NCBI RefSeq assembly: GCF_018882085.1
Contig: NZ_JACVPB010000011.1
Location: 1-62,463 of the forward strand
DNA: 62,463 nucleotides
DNA from: Polynucleobacter sp. AP-Reno-20A-A9
GTDB lineage: Bacteria > Pseudomonadota > Gammaproteobacteria > Burkholderiales > Burkholderiaceae
Reading direction: 5' to 3'
Position 1 is the first letter of the stretch; every line of letters starts with the position of its first letter. The notes under the pieces are model-generated. The model saw only the letters and a list, made by a program, of their open reading frames with translations. It ran no database searches and was not told the DNA's origin. Of the stretch, positions 34,227 to 47,630 are shown piece by piece. The position numbers were made by a program, and so were the translations under genes.

Positions 34227-35219
34227 TTAGTCTGCGTAAATACCTGCAGCCTTAATGATTGGTGTCCACAAATCGATCTGTGCCTTCAGATGCTTTTTCA
34301 AGCCCTCTGGAGTGGCATTCGCTTGAGATGGAATCTCAACACCCAACTCAGCCATGTGTTGCTTGTAAAGCGGATCCTGAATAGCGCCTTGCAATGCTTT
34401 GGCCAACTTATCCATCTCTGCTTTTGGGGTGCCTTTAGGCGCATAAACACCATGCCATACCTTCACTTCAAAGTTCTTCAAGCCCTGCTCATTAAGAGTC
34501 GGAATCTTTTCAAAGGCTTTAATGCGTTGCATTGTGGTTGTGCCATAAGGCTTCACTGCGTTAGTTGCCAACTGACCTGAAAGGTTGGTTGTCTGATCAC
34601 ACATCAATTGCACTTGGCCACCGATTAAATCGGTCAATGCAGGCGCAGTACCTTTGTAAGGAACAGTAGTTAGATCCAACTGAATACGACTCATAAAGAG
34701 CAAACCGCACAAGTGGCTAGCTGAACCTACGCCCGCATTAGCGTAAGCAATCTTACCTACGTTTGCTTTCATGTACGGGAGAAGTTCCTGGTAGTTCTTT
34801 GGGGGTAAATCTTTATTGCCAACCAAAATCATCGGAACGTCGGCAACCTGACCAACGTATTCGTAATCAGTCATTGGATCAAAGCCCAAGTTCTTATACA
34901 AAGCTGGAGCTGTAGACATGCCAATATGGTGAATCAGTAATGTGTAACCATCATTCTTGGAATTAATGACACGCTTAGCTGCAATCGTGCCGCCGGCACC
35001 AGGACTGTTATCCACAATTACTTGGCCTTTGAGTTGCTTGCCCATTGCTAAAGCTAGCTCACGAGCCACTTTATCGGTTGGACCGCCAGCCGAGAATGGC
35101 ACTACTAAAGTAATCGGACGATCGCCAGGAAAATCAGCCGCTTTTGCAGCAGAAATACTTACGCCTAGTGCACACAGCGAAATCGCTGCAATACGGAAAA
35201 TTGATTGGGAAATTTTCAC
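34227..35219 (-). CDS. Bug/TctC-family periplasmic solute-binding protein
   Basis: A 330-residue protein with a signal peptide (about 1-27, cleavage after AKA). The mature part shows the family pattern: ITLVVPFSAGGPTDKVAR, GAGGTIAAKRV, DGYTLLIHHIGMS, YVGQVADVPMILVG, PYKGTAPALTDLIGGQVQLMCDQTT and KVWHGVYAPKGTPK. Bug proteins bind carboxylates for tripartite transporters, but no TctA/TctB membrane genes are near it. It is clearly similar to the protein at 61314. A GTG start is supported by AAGGA six bases upstream. Ligand unknown. Confidence 0.9.
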   Translation of the reverse strand: MKISQSIFRIAAISLCALGVSISAAKAADFPGDRPITLVVPFSAGGPTDKVARELALAMGKQLKGQVIVDNSPGAGGTIAAKRVINSKNDGYTLLIHHIGMSTAPALYKNLGFDPMTDYEYVGQVADVPMILVGNKDLPPKNYQELLPYMKANVGKIAYANAGVGSASHLCGLLFMSRIQLDLTTVPYKGTAPALTDLIGGQVQLMCDQTTNLSGQLATNAVKPYGTTTMQRIKAFEKIPTLNEQGLKNFEVKVWHGVYAPKGTPKAEMDKLAKALQGAIQDPLYKQHMAELGVEIPSQANATPEGLKKHLKAQIDLWTPIIKAAGIYAD

Positions 35220-35260
35220 GATAATCCTTGTCTTTCGTGGTTAAACATACAAAGTAATAG

Positions 35261-35301
35261 TTTAGAGAATTTGACGCCCCAGCGGGGAGAAATTCTCTAA
35301 A
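35261..35301. terminator. Long hairpin after tex
   Basis: TTTAGAGAATTT (35261-35272) pairs perfectly with AAATTCTCTAAA (35290-35301). An inner CCCC-AGC-GGGG hairpin fills the loop. It lies just downstream of the tex stop on the minus strand and probably ends tex transcription; a clean U-tract is not present. Confidence 0.6.
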
Positions 35302-35307
35302 AAATAA

Positions 35308-37659
35308 TTATTTCTTAAGCTTGCCAAAAGCGGCCGCCATTGCATTGTTGATTGGGGGTGCAGAGCGCCTTTCTTCTGGTGGCTTTCTGCTTTCCGGCGC
35401 TCTAGGACGATTAGGGGCTCTTTGCTCAGGCTTAGCTCCTTCTCTTGGGGCCTCATCCGTCAAGCGCATCGTTAGTGCGATACGTTTGCGCTTTTCATCC
35501 ACCTCCAGCACCTTAACCTTAACTACCTGCCCTGCCTTCACTACGCTATGGGGATCTTTTACGAAGGTGTTGGATAAAGCGGAGATATGTACCAGACCAT
35601 CTTGATGGACACCAATATCCACAAATGCGCCAAAGGCGGCAACGTTAGTAACAACGCCCTCAAGAATCATGTCAGGCTTCAGGTCGCTAATTTTTTCAAC
35701 GCCGTCTTTAAAGGTGGCAGTTGTAAATTCTGGGCGTGGATCACGGCCCGGCTTTTCTAACTCTTTAATGATGTCAGTAACGGTAGGCACACCAAACTGA
35801 CCATCCGCATACTTTTCCGGCGAAAGTGACTTCAGCAAGCCGGCATCACCAATCACTTCTTTTACGCCCTTCTTAATATCCCTCAGAATCTTTTCTACCA
35901 AAGGATAGGATTCAGGATGCACTGCAGAGGCATCTAATGGATCATCGCCATTCATAATGCGCAAGAAGCCAGCAGCCTGTTCATATGTTTTATCGCCGAG
36001 ACGCGGAACGCTCTTGAGATCAGCTCTCGATTTAAATGCGCCCTTGCTATCGCGATAGGCCACTATGCCTTCAGCCACAGTGGTGCTTAAACCTGAAACC
36101 CTTGCTAGTAATGGGGCTGAAGCCGTGTTCACATCAACACCGACAGCATTCACACAATCTTCCACAACTGCGACTAATGATTTAGCCAACTGGGTTTGCA
36201 TCACATCATGCTGATACTGGCCTACGCCAATCGATTTAGGATCAATCTTGACCAACTCAGCCAAGGGATCCTGTAAGCGACGAGCAATCGATACTGCGCC
36301 GCGAAGCGAAACATCCATACCCGGTAATTCTTTTGATGCGTATTCTGATGCCGAGTAAACCGATGCACCGGCTTCTGAGACAACAATCTTAGTGAGCTTA
36401 AGTTCTGGCTTAGCTTTAATGAGTTCTTGAGCCAATTTATCAGTCTCGCGAGATGCGGTGCCGTTACCAATTGAGATCAAAGTGGCATTATGCTTTTCAG
36501 CTAACTTGGCTAAGGTATGCAATGAACCTGCCCAATCATTTTTTGGCTGGTGGGGATAAATGACCTCGGTATCAACCACTTTGCCTGTAGCATCAACTAC
36601 CGCAACCTTCACACCAGTGCGCATTCCGGGATCAAGGCCAATGGTTACTCTTGGGCCAGCAGGCGCTGCTAGTAGCAGGTCTTTGAGGTTACGGGCAAAT
36701 ACATTAATCGCCTCAGTTTCTGAGCGCTCACGCAGCGCTGTCATGAGTTCAGACTCTAAATGGAGTGAGCACTTGATACGCCAAGTCCAGCGTACGGTAT
36801 CGGCTAGCCATGCATCAGCCGGGCGACCATCATTCTTGATCTTGAAATGATTGGCAATCCGGTTTTCACAAGGATTGTGTGCTGAATCCCATTTGGGCTT
36901 TTCTTCTTCGGTATCTAGGCGCAGATTGACCATCAACATCTGTTCGCGACGACCTCTGAATAAAGCCAAGGCACGATGTGATGGAATTGCTTTAATTGGC
37001 TCGGAGTAATCAAAGTAATCAGCGAACTTCTCACCCTCCTGCTCTTTACCAGTGATCACCTTGGATTCGACAACTCCATGATCCTGCAAATACTCCCTGA
37101 GAGACTGAACTAATGCAGCATCTTCCGCAAAGCGTTCCATCAAAATTTGGCGAGCACCTTCAAGGGCGGTCTTGGTATCTGGGACTCCAGGATTATCAAC
37201 ACCATCAACCTGAAACGCTTCCTTGAGATATTTAGCGGCCTCTGTTTCTGGATCAAGCTTGGGATTATTAAGCAGGTCATTTGCCAATGGTTCCAAGCCA
37301 GCCTCTAAAGCGATTTGCGCTTTGGTTCTTCTCTTAGGCTTATATGGCAGATAGAGATCTTCTAATCGAGTCTTGTCCTCTGCCAGCATGATGGATTTCA
37401 GTAACTCTGGCGTCATCTTGCCCTGCTCTTCAATAGAAGCAACGATTGTCTTACGACGATCCTCTAGCTCACGAAGATAACTAAGGCGCTCTTCTAACAA
37501 TCGTAACTGCGTATCGTCCAAGCCGCCGGTAGCTTCTTTACGATAACGGGCAATGAATGGCACGGTAGCACCCTCATCCATTAATGCAATTGCAGCAGCT
37601 ACTTGAGCAGGTTTAGCGGAAAGTTCTTGGGCAAGGCGTTGTTCAATCGATGGCAGCAT
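35308..37659 (-). CDS. tex: Tex, S1-domain RNA-binding transcription accessory protein
   Basis: A 783-residue protein of the usual Tex length and order: N-terminal helical region ([19 protein letters not shown]), a YqgF/RNase H-like domain ([19 protein letters not shown]), helix-hairpin-helix modules ([22 protein letters not shown]) and a C-terminal S1 domain ([26 protein letters not shown]), ending in a basic tail. Tex binds nucleic acid and affects transcription and stress tolerance. It appears to be monocistronic. Confidence 0.96.
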   Translation of the reverse strand: MLPSIEQRLAQELSAKPAQVAAAIALMDEGATVPFIARYRKEATGGLDDTQLRLLEERLSYLRELEDRRKTIVASIEEQGKMTPELLKSIMLAEDKTRLEDLYLPYKPKRRTKAQIALEAGLEPLANDLLNNPKLDPETEAAKYLKEAFQVDGVDNPGVPDTKTALEGARQILMERFAEDAALVQSLREYLQDHGVVESKVITGKEQEGEKFADYFDYSEPIKAIPSHRALALFRGRREQMLMVNLRLDTEEEKPKWDSAHNPCENRIANHFKIKNDGRPADAWLADTVRWTWRIKCSLHLESELMTALRERSETEAINVFARNLKDLLLAAPAGPRVTIGLDPGMRTGVKVAVVDATGKVVDTEVIYPHQPKNDWAGSLHTLAKLAEKHNATLISIGNGTASRETDKLAQELIKAKPELKLTKIVVSEAGASVYSASEYASKELPGMDVSLRGAVSIARRLQDPLAELVKIDPKSIGVGQYQHDVMQTQLAKSLVAVVEDCVNAVGVDVNTASAPLLARVSGLSTTVAEGIVAYRDSKGAFKSRADLKSVPRLGDKTYEQAAGFLRIMNGDDPLDASAVHPESYPLVEKILRDIKKGVKEVIGDAGLLKSLSPEKYADGQFGVPTVTDIIKELEKPGRDPRPEFTTATFKDGVEKISDLKPDMILEGVVTNVAAFGAFVDIGVHQDGLVHISALSNTFVKDPHSVVKAGQVVKVKVLEVDEKRKRIALTMRLTDEAPREGAKPEQRAPNRPRAPESRKPPEERRSAPPINNAMAAAFGKLKK

Positions 37660-37723
37660 GTATATCTAGTTTTATTTATTTAACTAATAAATGATTAATT
37701 TATAGTTTTGATTTCAATGAAGA

Positions 37724-37751
37724 ACAAAAGCCACCCGGAGGTGACTTTTGT
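37724..37751. terminator. Intrinsic terminator after typA
   Basis: ACAAAAGcCACC and GGTGaCTTTTGT form an 11-pair stem with one mismatch around a CGGA loop. On the minus strand it is followed by a T-rich stretch. It lies 19 bases beyond the typA stop. Confidence 0.75.
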
Positions 37752-37769
37752 TGTGTAGCTAGAGAGAGT

Positions 37770-39587
<1,818 letters not shown>

Positions 39588-39625
39588 GTGAAGCTTCTAA
39601 AGTTAAAGATAAGTAAAAGGGTTAG

Positions 39626-40537
39626 TTACTGTGCCTGCGAAATTAAGCGCTTTGGATGTAAAACACCAGAGCGCCAATCAGCAGTACCAATAAAGTTGTG
39701 AGGAGCAGCGGTAGCGCGATAAATACGCACCAATGCTTCAATGGAAGGTAAATTAAGAGGAACACGCTGTCCCATCTCAAGACGTTTAGCTTGTTGCTCA
39801 TCCACCGTTAAGTGGGGCAATGTTTGCAATAGGGCATCAACAGGCAGTATGTAGTCAGCACTATTTTGAAGGCCGCTTTGAATCGCTTCAATCGTAAAGG
39901 ACTGCTCAAGATTGAGATGTCCTACCTCGGTTCGGCGCAACCCAACTAAATGAGCACCACATCCTAGGGCGTTACCAATATCTTCAGCTAGGACACGAAT
40001 ATAAGTTCCTTTGCTACAGCTGACTTCTAATGTAGCTTCCGGCCAAGCAATGTCAGTCCAACGAATGGAGTGAATCGTAATATCTCGCGGGGCACGTTCT
40101 AACTCAACACCAGCACGAGCATATTCATACAAAGGCTTGCCATCACGCTTGAGTGCGGAATACATTGGCGGAACTTGAGAAATCGGCCCTGTAAATTTAG
40201 GGAGTAACGCATCTAATGCGGATCTGATTTCAACTTCACCTGCAAATACAGGCAAGGGTAATTCTTCAATGGTCAGACCCTCAGCATCACCGGTATCAGT
40301 GCGCGAGCCAAACTTTACTCGAGCAATATAGGTCTTATCAGCTTCAAGCAGATCTTGCGAATACTTGGTTGCTTCCCCTAAGCAGATAGGCAATAAGCCA
40401 GTCGCCATTGGATCTAATGTACCGGTATGGCCAGCCTTGTCAGCATTAAAGGCGCGCTTGACGGCAGTAACCGCACCCTGCGAACTCATTCCAGCGGGTT
40501 TATCTAGTAGCACTACGCCGTCGATCCGTATAGTCAT
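39626..40537 (-). CDS. truB: tRNA pseudouridine-55 synthase
   Basis: A 303-residue enzyme making pseudouridine 55 in the tRNA T-loop. Typical segments are GVVLLDKPAGMSSQGAV, the catalytic Asp in GHTGTLDPMATGLLP, KTYIARVKFG and CSKGTYIRVLAEDIG, with a short PUA-like end. It lies 3 bases after rbfA, the standard order in bacteria. Confidence 0.96.
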   Translation of the reverse strand: MTIRIDGVVLLDKPAGMSSQGAVTAVKRAFNADKAGHTGTLDPMATGLLPICLGEATKYSQDLLEADKTYIARVKFGSRTDTGDAEGLTIEELPLPVFAGEVEIRSALDALLPKFTGPISQVPPMYSALKRDGKPLYEYARAGVELERAPRDITIHSIRWTDIAWPEATLEVSCSKGTYIRVLAEDIGNALGCGAHLVGLRRTEVGHLNLEQSFTIEAIQSGLQNSADYILPVDALLQTLPHLTVDEQQAKRLEMGQRVPLNLPSIEALVRIYRATAAPHNFIGTADWRSGVLHPKRLISQAQ

Positions 40538-40540
40538 GAA

Positions 40541-40909
40541 TTACTTAGTCTCGTCTTTATGATCGCTCTCTACTGCTTGATCGATCAATCGAGACATCTC
40601 TATGCCATGCTCTACTGAGCTGTCATAGTGAAAATGCAAGGTAGGAACAGTGTGAATATGCAAACGCTTAAACAAGAGTGAGTGCAAATATCCCGCTTTT
40701 TCTTGAAGTGCTTTTAATGCATGCTCAGGCTCTGCACCCAAAACTGTAAAGAACACCTTAGCGTGCGCTAGATCGGGTGTGAGCTCAATACTTTGCAAAG
40801 TAATCAAGCCCAAACTCGGACTACGCAATTCACGCGGAATAAGTTCGGCCAGGTCTCGCTGAATTTGATCGGCGAGACGCTGGTTGCGATGCGGACTAGT
40901 TTTATGCAT
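40541..40909 (-). CDS. rbfA: 30S ribosome-binding factor A
   Basis: A 122-residue KH-type 30S maturation factor. [40 protein letters not shown] and the [20 protein letters not shown] end are characteristic. It lies 5 bases after infB and 3 bases before truB. Confidence 0.96.
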   Translation of the reverse strand: MHKTSPHRNQRLADQIQRDLAELIPRELRSPSLGLITLQSIELTPDLAHAKVFFTVLGAEPEHALKALQEKAGYLHSLLFKRLHIHTVPTLHFHYDSSVEHGIEMSRLIDQAVESDHKDETK

Positions 40910-40914
40910 ATTGC

Positions 40915-43674
40915 TTAGAGTGAACGTGCAACTTCAGTAACTTCAAACACTTCAAGCTGGTCGCCTTCTTTGATGTCGTTGTAGCCTTTTAATGACAGGC
41001 CGCACTCGACACCGGCACGAACTTCTTTAGCGTCATCTTTGAAGCGCTTGAGAGAGTCCAGCTCACCAGTCCAAACAACAACGTTGTCACGTAAGAGACG
41101 AACGCTAGATGTGCGTTTGATGATTCCATCAACCACCAAGCAACCTGCAATTGCACCAACCTTAGACACTAAGAAGACTTGACGAATCTCAACGAGACCA
41201 GTGATTTCTTCTTTTTTATCTGGAGTCAACATGCCGCTCAGCGCTAATTTCACTTCATCTACTGCGTCGTAAATAATGTTGTGATAACGAATATCCACAC
41301 CATTGTTCTCGGCTAACTTACGTGCCGCCGCATCTGCGCGGGAGTTAAATCCAAAAATAACGGCCTTAGATGCAACAGCCAAGTTCACGTCAGTTTCAGT
41401 AATACCGCCCACACCTGCGTGAACAATTTGAACCTTCACCTCTGGTGTAGAAAGCTTCATTAATGACTGCGCCAAAGCTTCTTGAGAACCTTGTACGTCA
41501 GCCTTAATAATCAACGGCAACAACTTAGCTTCAACCGCACCCTCTTCCATGTTTTCCATCATGGTTTCAAGTTTGAATGCCTGCTGCTTCGCCAACTTCA
41601 CATCACGGAACTTGCCTTGACGGAACAATGCGATTTCACGAGCCTTACGCTCATCTGGAACCACCTGAACTGACTCACCAGCGGCAGGAACATCGGCTAA
41701 ACCTTGAATTTCTACCGGGATGGATGGGCCTGCTTCGTTACATGGCTTGCCGTTTTCATCCAACATGGCGCGCACGCGTCCGTAGGTTGAACCTGCCAAC
41801 AACATATCTCCACGCTTGAGCGTGCCTGATTGAACCAATACGGTTGCCACAGGACCCTTACCTTTATCCAAACGTGCCTCAATGACTAGGCCTTGAGCGG
41901 GCGCATCTTTAGGCGCCTTCAATTCCAGAATCTCAGCCTGCAAGAGTACGTTCTCTAACAAAGCATCAATGCCTTCGCCAGTTTTTGCGGACACTGGAAT
42001 AAATGGCACATCGCCACCGTATTCTTCAGGAACCACTTGCTCCGCCACCAACTCAGTTTTAACGCGCTCGGAATTGGCTTCTGGTTTATCGATCTTATTA
42101 ATTGCCACAACAATCGGAACGCCACCTGCAAGCGCATGGTGAATCGCTTCTTTAGTTTGGGGCATCACACCATCATCAGCCGCAACAACCAAGATAACAA
42201 TATCCGTTGCCTTAGCACCGCGAGCACGCATTGCCGTAAAGGCTTCGTGACCCGGAGTATCTAAGAAGGTAATCATGCCGCGTGGAGTTTCCACATGGTA
42301 TGCGCCAATGTGCTGAGTAATGCCACCAGCTTCACCGGTAGCCACTTTGGCAGCACGGATCTTATCGAGCAAGGAGGTTTTACCGTGGTCAACGTGACCC
42401 ATCACCGTAACTACTGGGGGACGTGGCAACAACTCTGCATCGTGACCATCAGTACCAAGATCTAAATCTGGATCATCTAATTTCGCAGCAAAGGCCTTAT
42501 GACCCATCTCTTCTACGAGAATCATAGCTGTATCTTGATCAAGTACTTGATTGATGGTAACCATTTGGCCCATACCCATCAAAAGCTTAATCACTTCTGC
42601 GCTCTTTACTGCCATTGCATGAGCTAACTCAGCAACAGTAATGGTTTCTGGTACATGAACATCACGCACTATAGCTTCTGTTGGCACTTGGAAGTTGGTA
42701 TCTACGTTCGCTTCAGCAATTTGACGCTGCTTCTTACGACCGCCGCCTGAGCGCCAACCACCAACACCACCGGATGAATCACCGCGTGTCTTTAAGCCGC
42801 CAGGCTTCTTAGCGCCTTCTTCTTGCCAAGTAGATGATGTCTCAGCAGATTTAATGGTCTTGCCGCCAACCTTAGCGACAGCCTTCTTCTTGTCATCAGC
42901 ACCTTCAACTTTTGCAGGCTTATGTAGAGTGCCTTTTTTCGCTTCTTCAGCAGCAATTTCACTTGGTGCTTTTAGAACACGCGCAGGAGCGCTCATCATG
43001 TCGCGAATTGCCAAAGCCTCGGCTTCAGCAGCGGCACGACGGACACGAATGTCAGCCAACTCTTTTTCTTTGCTAGCAGCCAAATCTTTGGCTGCTTTAT
43101 CTGCGGCCGCTTTTTTCTCTGCAGCAGCTACAGCAGCATCTGGCGCCTGATTTACGGGCACTTCTTCTTTAGCAATGACAGGCGCTGCCACTTCTTTTTG
43201 GCGTGCTTCTTCAGCGGCCTTCATTTCTGCTTCTTGACGAGCCAATAACTCAGCCTGGCGTGTTGCTTCAGCCGCGCGTTTCTCTAATTCTTCTTCTGAA
43301 ATAATAGGTTTAGCGGGCGCTGCTGGAGCTACTTCTTTTGCCGCTGGAACTGGAGTCTCTTCAGGCGCCTTATCGCCAGCCTTAACAAGCACACGCTTTT
43401 TACGCACTTCAACCTGCACGGTGCGAGTACGCCCAGCAGAATCTGCTTGACGAATCTCTGAGCTCTCACGCTTGATGAGAGTAATTTTTTTACGCGCGCC
43501 AGTATCTGCGCTGCCATGCTCTTTTTGCAAATGCTCAAGCAGGACAGTTTTGTCCTTTTCGGTAATGCTATCGTCCTCAGAACCCTTTTCGATACCGGCC
43601 GCCTTCAACTGCTCCAAGAGGTCTGGCGCGGTACGTTTTAATTCTTTAGCGAGTACTTTTACTGTTGTTGCCAT
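40915..43674 (-). CDS. infB: Translation initiation factor IF-2
   Basis: A 919-residue initiation GTPase that brings initiator tRNA to the 30S subunit. A small N-terminal domain is followed by a long Ala/Lys/Glu-rich region (about 90-300). The GTPase core has [42 protein letters not shown] and NKIDKPEA, then domains II-IV. Position after nusA (13-base gap) is canonical. Confidence 0.97.
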   Translation of the reverse strand: MATTVKVLAKELKRTAPDLLEQLKAAGIEKGSEDDSITEKDKTVLLEHLQKEHGSADTGARKKITLIKRESSEIRQADSAGRTRTVQVEVRKKRVLVKAGDKAPEETPVPAAKEVAPAAPAKPIISEEELEKRAAEATRQAELLARQEAEMKAAEEARQKEVAAPVIAKEEVPVNQAPDAAVAAAEKKAAADKAAKDLAASKEKELADIRVRRAAAEAEALAIRDMMSAPARVLKAPSEIAAEEAKKGTLHKPAKVEGADDKKKAVAKVGGKTIKSAETSSTWQEEGAKKPGGLKTRGDSSGGVGGWRSGGGRKKQRQIAEANVDTNFQVPTEAIVRDVHVPETITVAELAHAMAVKSAEVIKLLMGMGQMVTINQVLDQDTAMILVEEMGHKAFAAKLDDPDLDLGTDGHDAELLPRPPVVTVMGHVDHGKTSLLDKIRAAKVATGEAGGITQHIGAYHVETPRGMITFLDTPGHEAFTAMRARGAKATDIVILVVAADDGVMPQTKEAIHHALAGGVPIVVAINKIDKPEANSERVKTELVAEQVVPEEYGGDVPFIPVSAKTGEGIDALLENVLLQAEILELKAPKDAPAQGLVIEARLDKGKGPVATVLVQSGTLKRGDMLLAGSTYGRVRAMLDENGKPCNEAGPSIPVEIQGLADVPAAGESVQVVPDERKAREIALFRQGKFRDVKLAKQQAFKLETMMENMEEGAVEAKLLPLIIKADVQGSQEALAQSLMKLSTPEVKVQIVHAGVGGITETDVNLAVASKAVIFGFNSRADAAARKLAENNGVDIRYHNIIYDAVDEVKLALSGMLTPDKKEEITGLVEIRQVFLVSKVGAIAGCLVVDGIIKRTSSVRLLRDNVVVWTGELDSLKRFKDDAKEVRAGVECGLSLKGYNDIKEGDQLEVFEVTEVARSL

Positions 43675-43687
43675 GCACTACTTCCTC

Positions 43688-45169
43688 TCATGAAGTAAAC
43701 CAATGTTCGCGCGCTTTCATGATGAGCGTTTTCGCAGTTTCTTCGTCAATTTGTGTCGCCTCAACCAGCTCATCAACAGCTAGTTCAGCAAGGTCGTCAC
43801 GGGTATGTACCTGATTGTCAGCAAGCTTAGCAATCAGCTCTGTGGTCATTCCTTCTAAGGAACGCAAGTCTTGCGACACTTCGCCAATACGCTCTTCTTT
43901 TGCTAACTCCATAGTTAGCAAAGAATCACGAGCGCGGGTACGCAATTCATTCACAGTATCTTCATCGAATGAATCGATCTCTAACATTTCAGACAATGGC
44001 ACGTAAGCCACCTCTTCCAATGTATTGAAACCTTCTTCAATCAAAATATCAGCCACTTCCTGGTCTACGTCTAGCTTGTCCATAAACAATTGACGTACAG
44101 AAGAAGCTTCTTTTTCAGTTTTTTCAGCAGACTCCTCAGGAGTCATGATGTTGATCTGCCATCCAGTCAAATCACTCGCCAGGCGAACGTTCTGTCCACT
44201 GCGGCCAATAGCGATTGCCAAATTCTCCTCGTCAACCACTACGTCCATTGCATGACGCTCTTCATCAACCACGATTGATGAAACTTGGGCTGGAGCCAAA
44301 GCGCCAATCACAAACTGGGCTGGATCCTCAGACCACAATACGATATCCACTGCTTCGCCAGCAACTTCGTTGCGAACCGCGGTTACACGTGTGCCACGTA
44401 CGCCAACGCAAGTTCCGATTGGATCGATACGCTTGTCATAAGTAATCACAGCAATTTTTGCGCGAATACCAGGATCACGGGCAGCGCCTTTGATCTCTAA
44501 TAAACCTTGCTCCATCTCAGGAACTTCATTCTCAAACAACTTGATCAAGAAATCTGGGCAAGTACGTGAGAGTTCGATTTGTGGGCCACGTGCTTCACGA
44601 TCAACCTTGAGGATGTATGCGCGTACACGATCGCCAGAACGCAAATTCTCTTTTGGAATCATTTGATCACGGCGGAGCAATGCTTCAACACGACCAGATT
44701 CAATAATGAGGCCATTCTTGTCAGCACGTTTAACGGTACCGGTCATGACTTTTTCGCCACGCTCAAGGTAGTCGTTCAAAATCTGTTCACGCTCAGCGTC
44801 ACGAATGCGCTGCAAGATCACTTGCTTAGCAGCTTGTGCACCGATACGACCGAAGGCTAAAGATTCGATTTGCTCTTCGATATAGTCGCCAACTTCCATG
44901 TCAGCAAGTTGCTCTTGAGCTTCAAATTGCAGAATCTCTTTATCTGGCTCTTGCAGACCGGCTTCATTGGGAACAACCAACCAGCGACGGAAGGTTTCAT
45001 ATTCACCAGTTTCGCGATCGATCGAAACGCGGATATCCACATCTTCTGTAGCGTAGCGCTTCTTGGTCGCAGAGGCTAATGCCATCTCCAGCGCTTCGAA
45101 TACGATCGCTTGATCAACGTTCTTTTCACGCGCTAACGCGTCTGCCAACATGAGAACTTCTCGGCTCAT
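43688..45169 (-). CDS. nusA: Transcription termination/antitermination factor NusA
   Basis: A 493-residue RNA-polymerase-binding protein: N-terminal domain, S1 domain ([22 protein letters not shown]), two KH domains ([44 protein letters not shown]) and two C-terminal acidic repeats (about 365-490), as in gamma- and betaproteobacteria. The start overlaps the rimP stop by 4 bases. NusA also influences intrinsic termination, which fits feedback through the hairpin upstream of rimP (inference). Confidence 0.97.
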   Translation of the reverse strand: MSREVLMLADALAREKNVDQAIVFEALEMALASATKKRYATEDVDIRVSIDRETGEYETFRRWLVVPNEAGLQEPDKEILQFEAQEQLADMEVGDYIEEQIESLAFGRIGAQAAKQVILQRIRDAEREQILNDYLERGEKVMTGTVKRADKNGLIIESGRVEALLRRDQMIPKENLRSGDRVRAYILKVDREARGPQIELSRTCPDFLIKLFENEVPEMEQGLLEIKGAARDPGIRAKIAVITYDKRIDPIGTCVGVRGTRVTAVRNEVAGEAVDIVLWSEDPAQFVIGALAPAQVSSIVVDEERHAMDVVVDEENLAIAIGRSGQNVRLASDLTGWQINIMTPEESAEKTEKEASSVRQLFMDKLDVDQEVADILIEEGFNTLEEVAYVPLSEMLEIDSFDEDTVNELRTRARDSLLTMELAKEERIGEVSQDLRSLEGMTTELIAKLADNQVHTRDDLAELAVDELVEATQIDEETAKTLIMKAREHWFTS

Positions 45170-45657
45170 GACTTTCTTCCTTTGAAATCAATAACAGGGA
45201 CCAACCGAGTCTTATCGACCTCGGCTAAAGAGAACTCCAATTGAGAGGGCTGACCATCAGCACCCTCAAATACCAAACCAAACTTTGCATCCGGTGAATT
45301 CAACTCACCGCTCAGCAAACCTTGCAACTCACCACGAAAATTCTTACGGCCGCCAACGGCAACACGCAACTTCAAATCTACTTGCATTCCAGCAAAGCGC
45401 TCATAATCAGCAGCACTTTTTACTGGACGATCCAATCCTGGAGAGGAAATCTCTAAACGCTCATAAGGGATGTTTTCAACTGGCAAGGTGTAGCTCAACT
45501 GATGACTCACCTTCTCGCAATCCAATACGGAAATCAAGCGTTCGTAATCCGGGTTTTCAATCGTGACGCGCAGCAATCCCCCAGCTTCACGCTCTATCTC
45601 CACTAGCGTGTAACCCAAGTTTTCTAGCTCTGCAGAAATAACCTGCTGATCCTTCAC
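45166..45657 (-). CDS. rimP: Ribosome maturation factor RimP
   Basis: A 163-residue 30S maturation factor. [36 protein letters not shown] and [23 protein letters not shown] are the family signature, with an SH3-like C-terminus. The GTG start at 45657 has AAGGGG 4 bases upstream. It opens the nusA-infB-rbfA-truB operon; its leader contains an intrinsic terminator. Confidence 0.96.
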   Translation of the reverse strand: MKDQQVISAELENLGYTLVEIEREAGGLLRVTIENPDYERLISVLDCEKVSHQLSYTLPVENIPYERLEISSPGLDRPVKSAADYERFAGMQVDLKLRVAVGGRKNFRGELQGLLSGELNSPDAKFGLVFEGADGQPSQLEFSLAEVDKTRLVPVIDFKGRKS

Positions 45658-45681
45658 GACACCCCTTCATACCAAAATGGC

Positions 45682-45707
45682 AAAAAAAAATGGGCTTCAA
45701 AGCCCAT
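45682..45707 (-). terminator. Intrinsic terminator in the rimP leader (attenuator candidate)
   Basis: On the minus strand ATGGGCT-TTGA-AGCCCAT (45707 to 45690) is followed by eight T. This is a textbook intrinsic terminator ending only 24 bases before the rimP GTG. Because a good -10 box lies between it and the rluB stop, it probably acts on the rimP leader transcript as well as, or instead of, on rluB transcripts. Confidence 0.85.
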
Positions 45708-45803
45708 ATTCTCGAAATTCAGAACAGGCCGACTTACGTTGATCGCAACATCAGTCGGTAACCACTAAAAACAGCAGAATCCTGCCGTAAGACCGAAATT
45801 ATA
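45708..45803 (-). promoter_or_regulatory. Predicted rimP operon promoter and structured leader
   Basis: A perfect TATAAT lies on the minus strand at 45803-45798, just 28 bases past the rluB stop; the -35 is weak (no TTGACA at 16-18 bases). A transcript starting near 45790 would carry two hairpins before the terminator: GCAG-GATT-CTGC (45785-45774) and a nested stem CCGACT...AGTCGG (45758-45729) with an inner GTTG-CGAT-CAAC. This arrangement resembles a transcription-attenuation leader. No leader peptide longer than five codons is evident. Confidence 0.5.
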
Positions 45804-45830
45804 GCCTATTTGGCAGAAAACCGATACAAA

Positions 45831-47624
45831 TCAGAAGCTTTCGCCTGGATTACGGGGTTTTCTTGGTCCTTTATTGAAGGGTTTGCGCCCTTTTGGTGCG
45901 CTTCGTTTAGGTCCATTTCCAGGAGCCTGAGGATTGCCAGTCACAAAAGCAGACTGCCCATGGTGAACTTTGCCGCCTTTACTACGGTTTTGACCCTGAC
46001 CGCCTTGTCCGCCTTGACCACCTTGTCCACTTCGACCGCCTTGGCCTTGACCAGGCCTTCCGCCTTGGGTGCGACCTCGGAAAGGACCGCGCCCTTCAGC
46101 CGAACCACCGCCTCCGCCTGGTTTCCCACCTCGACCCTGATGCGTGAGGCCATTGTGGCCGCTAGCAAGGGTTAAAGCATCACGGGATCCCCAGTAAGAA
46201 ACAGAGGTTTGCATTGGATCCGGCTGGAAATCTTCACCCATAGGGCGACGATCACGATTATTAGGATTCGGGTTGCGGCCCTTGTCTTGTGGCTGAGGCA
46301 TTTTTAAGCCTGCAGACTTCATCAAGTTATAGATGCCACCGGCTTCAATCTCTTCCCATTTGCCGCGCCTCAAGCGAGGGGGTAATAAGAAAATGCCATA
46401 ACGAGTTCGGATTAAGCGAGATACCGTGTGACCAACTGCTTCGAACATCCGACGCACTTCGCGATTACGACCTTCGCTTAATGCAACGTGGTACCAGCGG
46501 TTAGCACCTTCACCGCCACCCATCGCTAAACGTAAGAATTTAGCTTGGCCATCATCGAGCGTAATACCACTCTTTAATAGCGATGTATTTTCTTGACTTA
46601 AGTCGCCCAAGATACGCACGGCGTATTCACGTTCAACGCCGTAACGTGGATGCATCAAACGATTAGCCAATTCACCAGAAGTGGTAAACAACAAAAGGCC
46701 TTCAGTATTAAAGTCCAGGCGACCTACGGCAATCCAGCGACCTTGACGCGGTTTAGGCAAACGATCAAATACAGTTGGACGACCTTCGGGGTCAGACTGG
46801 CTCACGATCTCGCCGGCAGGCTTGTGATACATGATCACGCGTGGCGGCTTAGTCTGAATCTTGCGATGCACTGGTTTACCGTTAATGCGCACTTGATCTG
46901 TTGGCCCAATACGCTGGCCAATGTGGGCCGGTAATCCATTAACCGATACGCGCCCTTGAATAATCAAGTCCTCCATATCGCGACGGGATCCCATGCCAAC
47001 ATCAGCCAATACCTTGTGCAACTTAACGGTATCTTCATCATCGGCATCATCATCTAAACCATCGAGGTCAGACCAAACTTCATCACGCAAACTCAGCGGT
47101 AAATCATCTACGTTTGCAAATTGCAAACTACTCATCTCTTCTTCTGTTGGCGCATCTGAATCTTCATCTTCGCGTGAACGTTGTGCACGTTGAGCGTGAC
47201 GCTCTGCACCAGTTTGATGAGAAACCTCATTCTCATTCACACCATCGGGATTTTTTAAATCCTCAACTTCAGGAGCATCTAAAGCAGCATCAAACTCACC
47301 AGAGACAACTGAAGCAAACAAAGCCTCACTGTCAGCTGGATTGGGTGCCAATTTAGTGGATTGGTTATTCCCTTGATGTTTGGCGCCTTCTCGGGGGCCA
47401 TTACCCTCACCATCCTCGCGGCGTGGCCGATCTTTATTAAATGGGCGTTTCTTGTTAAATGGGTGCTTACTGCCTCCCGCGCCTTGGCGACGTGGGCGAC
47501 GTTCGCCACGCTCTCCGCCTTCAGGCTTTTGCCCATCTGAGTTCGATGGCGCAGCGTCCGCATTGGAGGGAGTTGCCGATGAATTAACTACCGGGGATGA
47601 ATCGTTTTCGCTAGAGCTTGTCAT
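45831..47624 (-). CDS. rluB: RluB-type 23S rRNA pseudouridine synthase with long low-complexity arms
   Basis: A 597-residue protein. A charged N-terminal region (1-195) of low complexity precedes an S4 domain ([21 protein letters not shown], about 203-260) and the catalytic domain ([42 protein letters not shown]). The C-terminal 170 residues are Gly/Gln/Arg/Lys-rich with GGQ-type repeats. Core length is normal; the arms are long, as is common in betaproteobacteria. It lies 6 bases after scpB. Confidence 0.93.
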   Translation of the reverse strand: MTSSSENDSSPVVNSSATPSNADAAPSNSDGQKPEGGERGERRPRRQGAGGSKHPFNKKRPFNKDRPRREDGEGNGPREGAKHQGNNQSTKLAPNPADSEALFASVVSGEFDAALDAPEVEDLKNPDGVNENEVSHQTGAERHAQRAQRSREDEDSDAPTEEEMSSLQFANVDDLPLSLRDEVWSDLDGLDDDADDEDTVKLHKVLADVGMGSRRDMEDLIIQGRVSVNGLPAHIGQRIGPTDQVRINGKPVHRKIQTKPPRVIMYHKPAGEIVSQSDPEGRPTVFDRLPKPRQGRWIAVGRLDFNTEGLLLFTTSGELANRLMHPRYGVEREYAVRILGDLSQENTSLLKSGITLDDGQAKFLRLAMGGGEGANRWYHVALSEGRNREVRRMFEAVGHTVSRLIRTRYGIFLLPPRLRRGKWEEIEAGGIYNLMKSAGLKMPQPQDKGRNPNPNNRDRRPMGEDFQPDPMQTSVSYWGSRDALTLASGHNGLTHQGRGGKPGGGGGSAEGRGPFRGRTQGGRPGQGQGGRSGQGGQGGQGGQGQNRSKGGKVHHGQSAFVTGNPQAPGNGPKRSAPKGRKPFNKGPRKPRNPGESF

Positions 47625-47630
47625 TAATTA

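Noticed and set aside
45708..45830. tRNA gene upstream of rimP, as in some enterobacteria
   Set aside because: The hairpins there do not fold into a cloverleaf, and there is no T-loop GTTCGA-type arm or acceptor pairing.
45941..46140. CRISPR-like repeats in the RluB region
   Set aside because: The repeats are codon-length Gly/Gln units inside a coding region, with no spacer structure.
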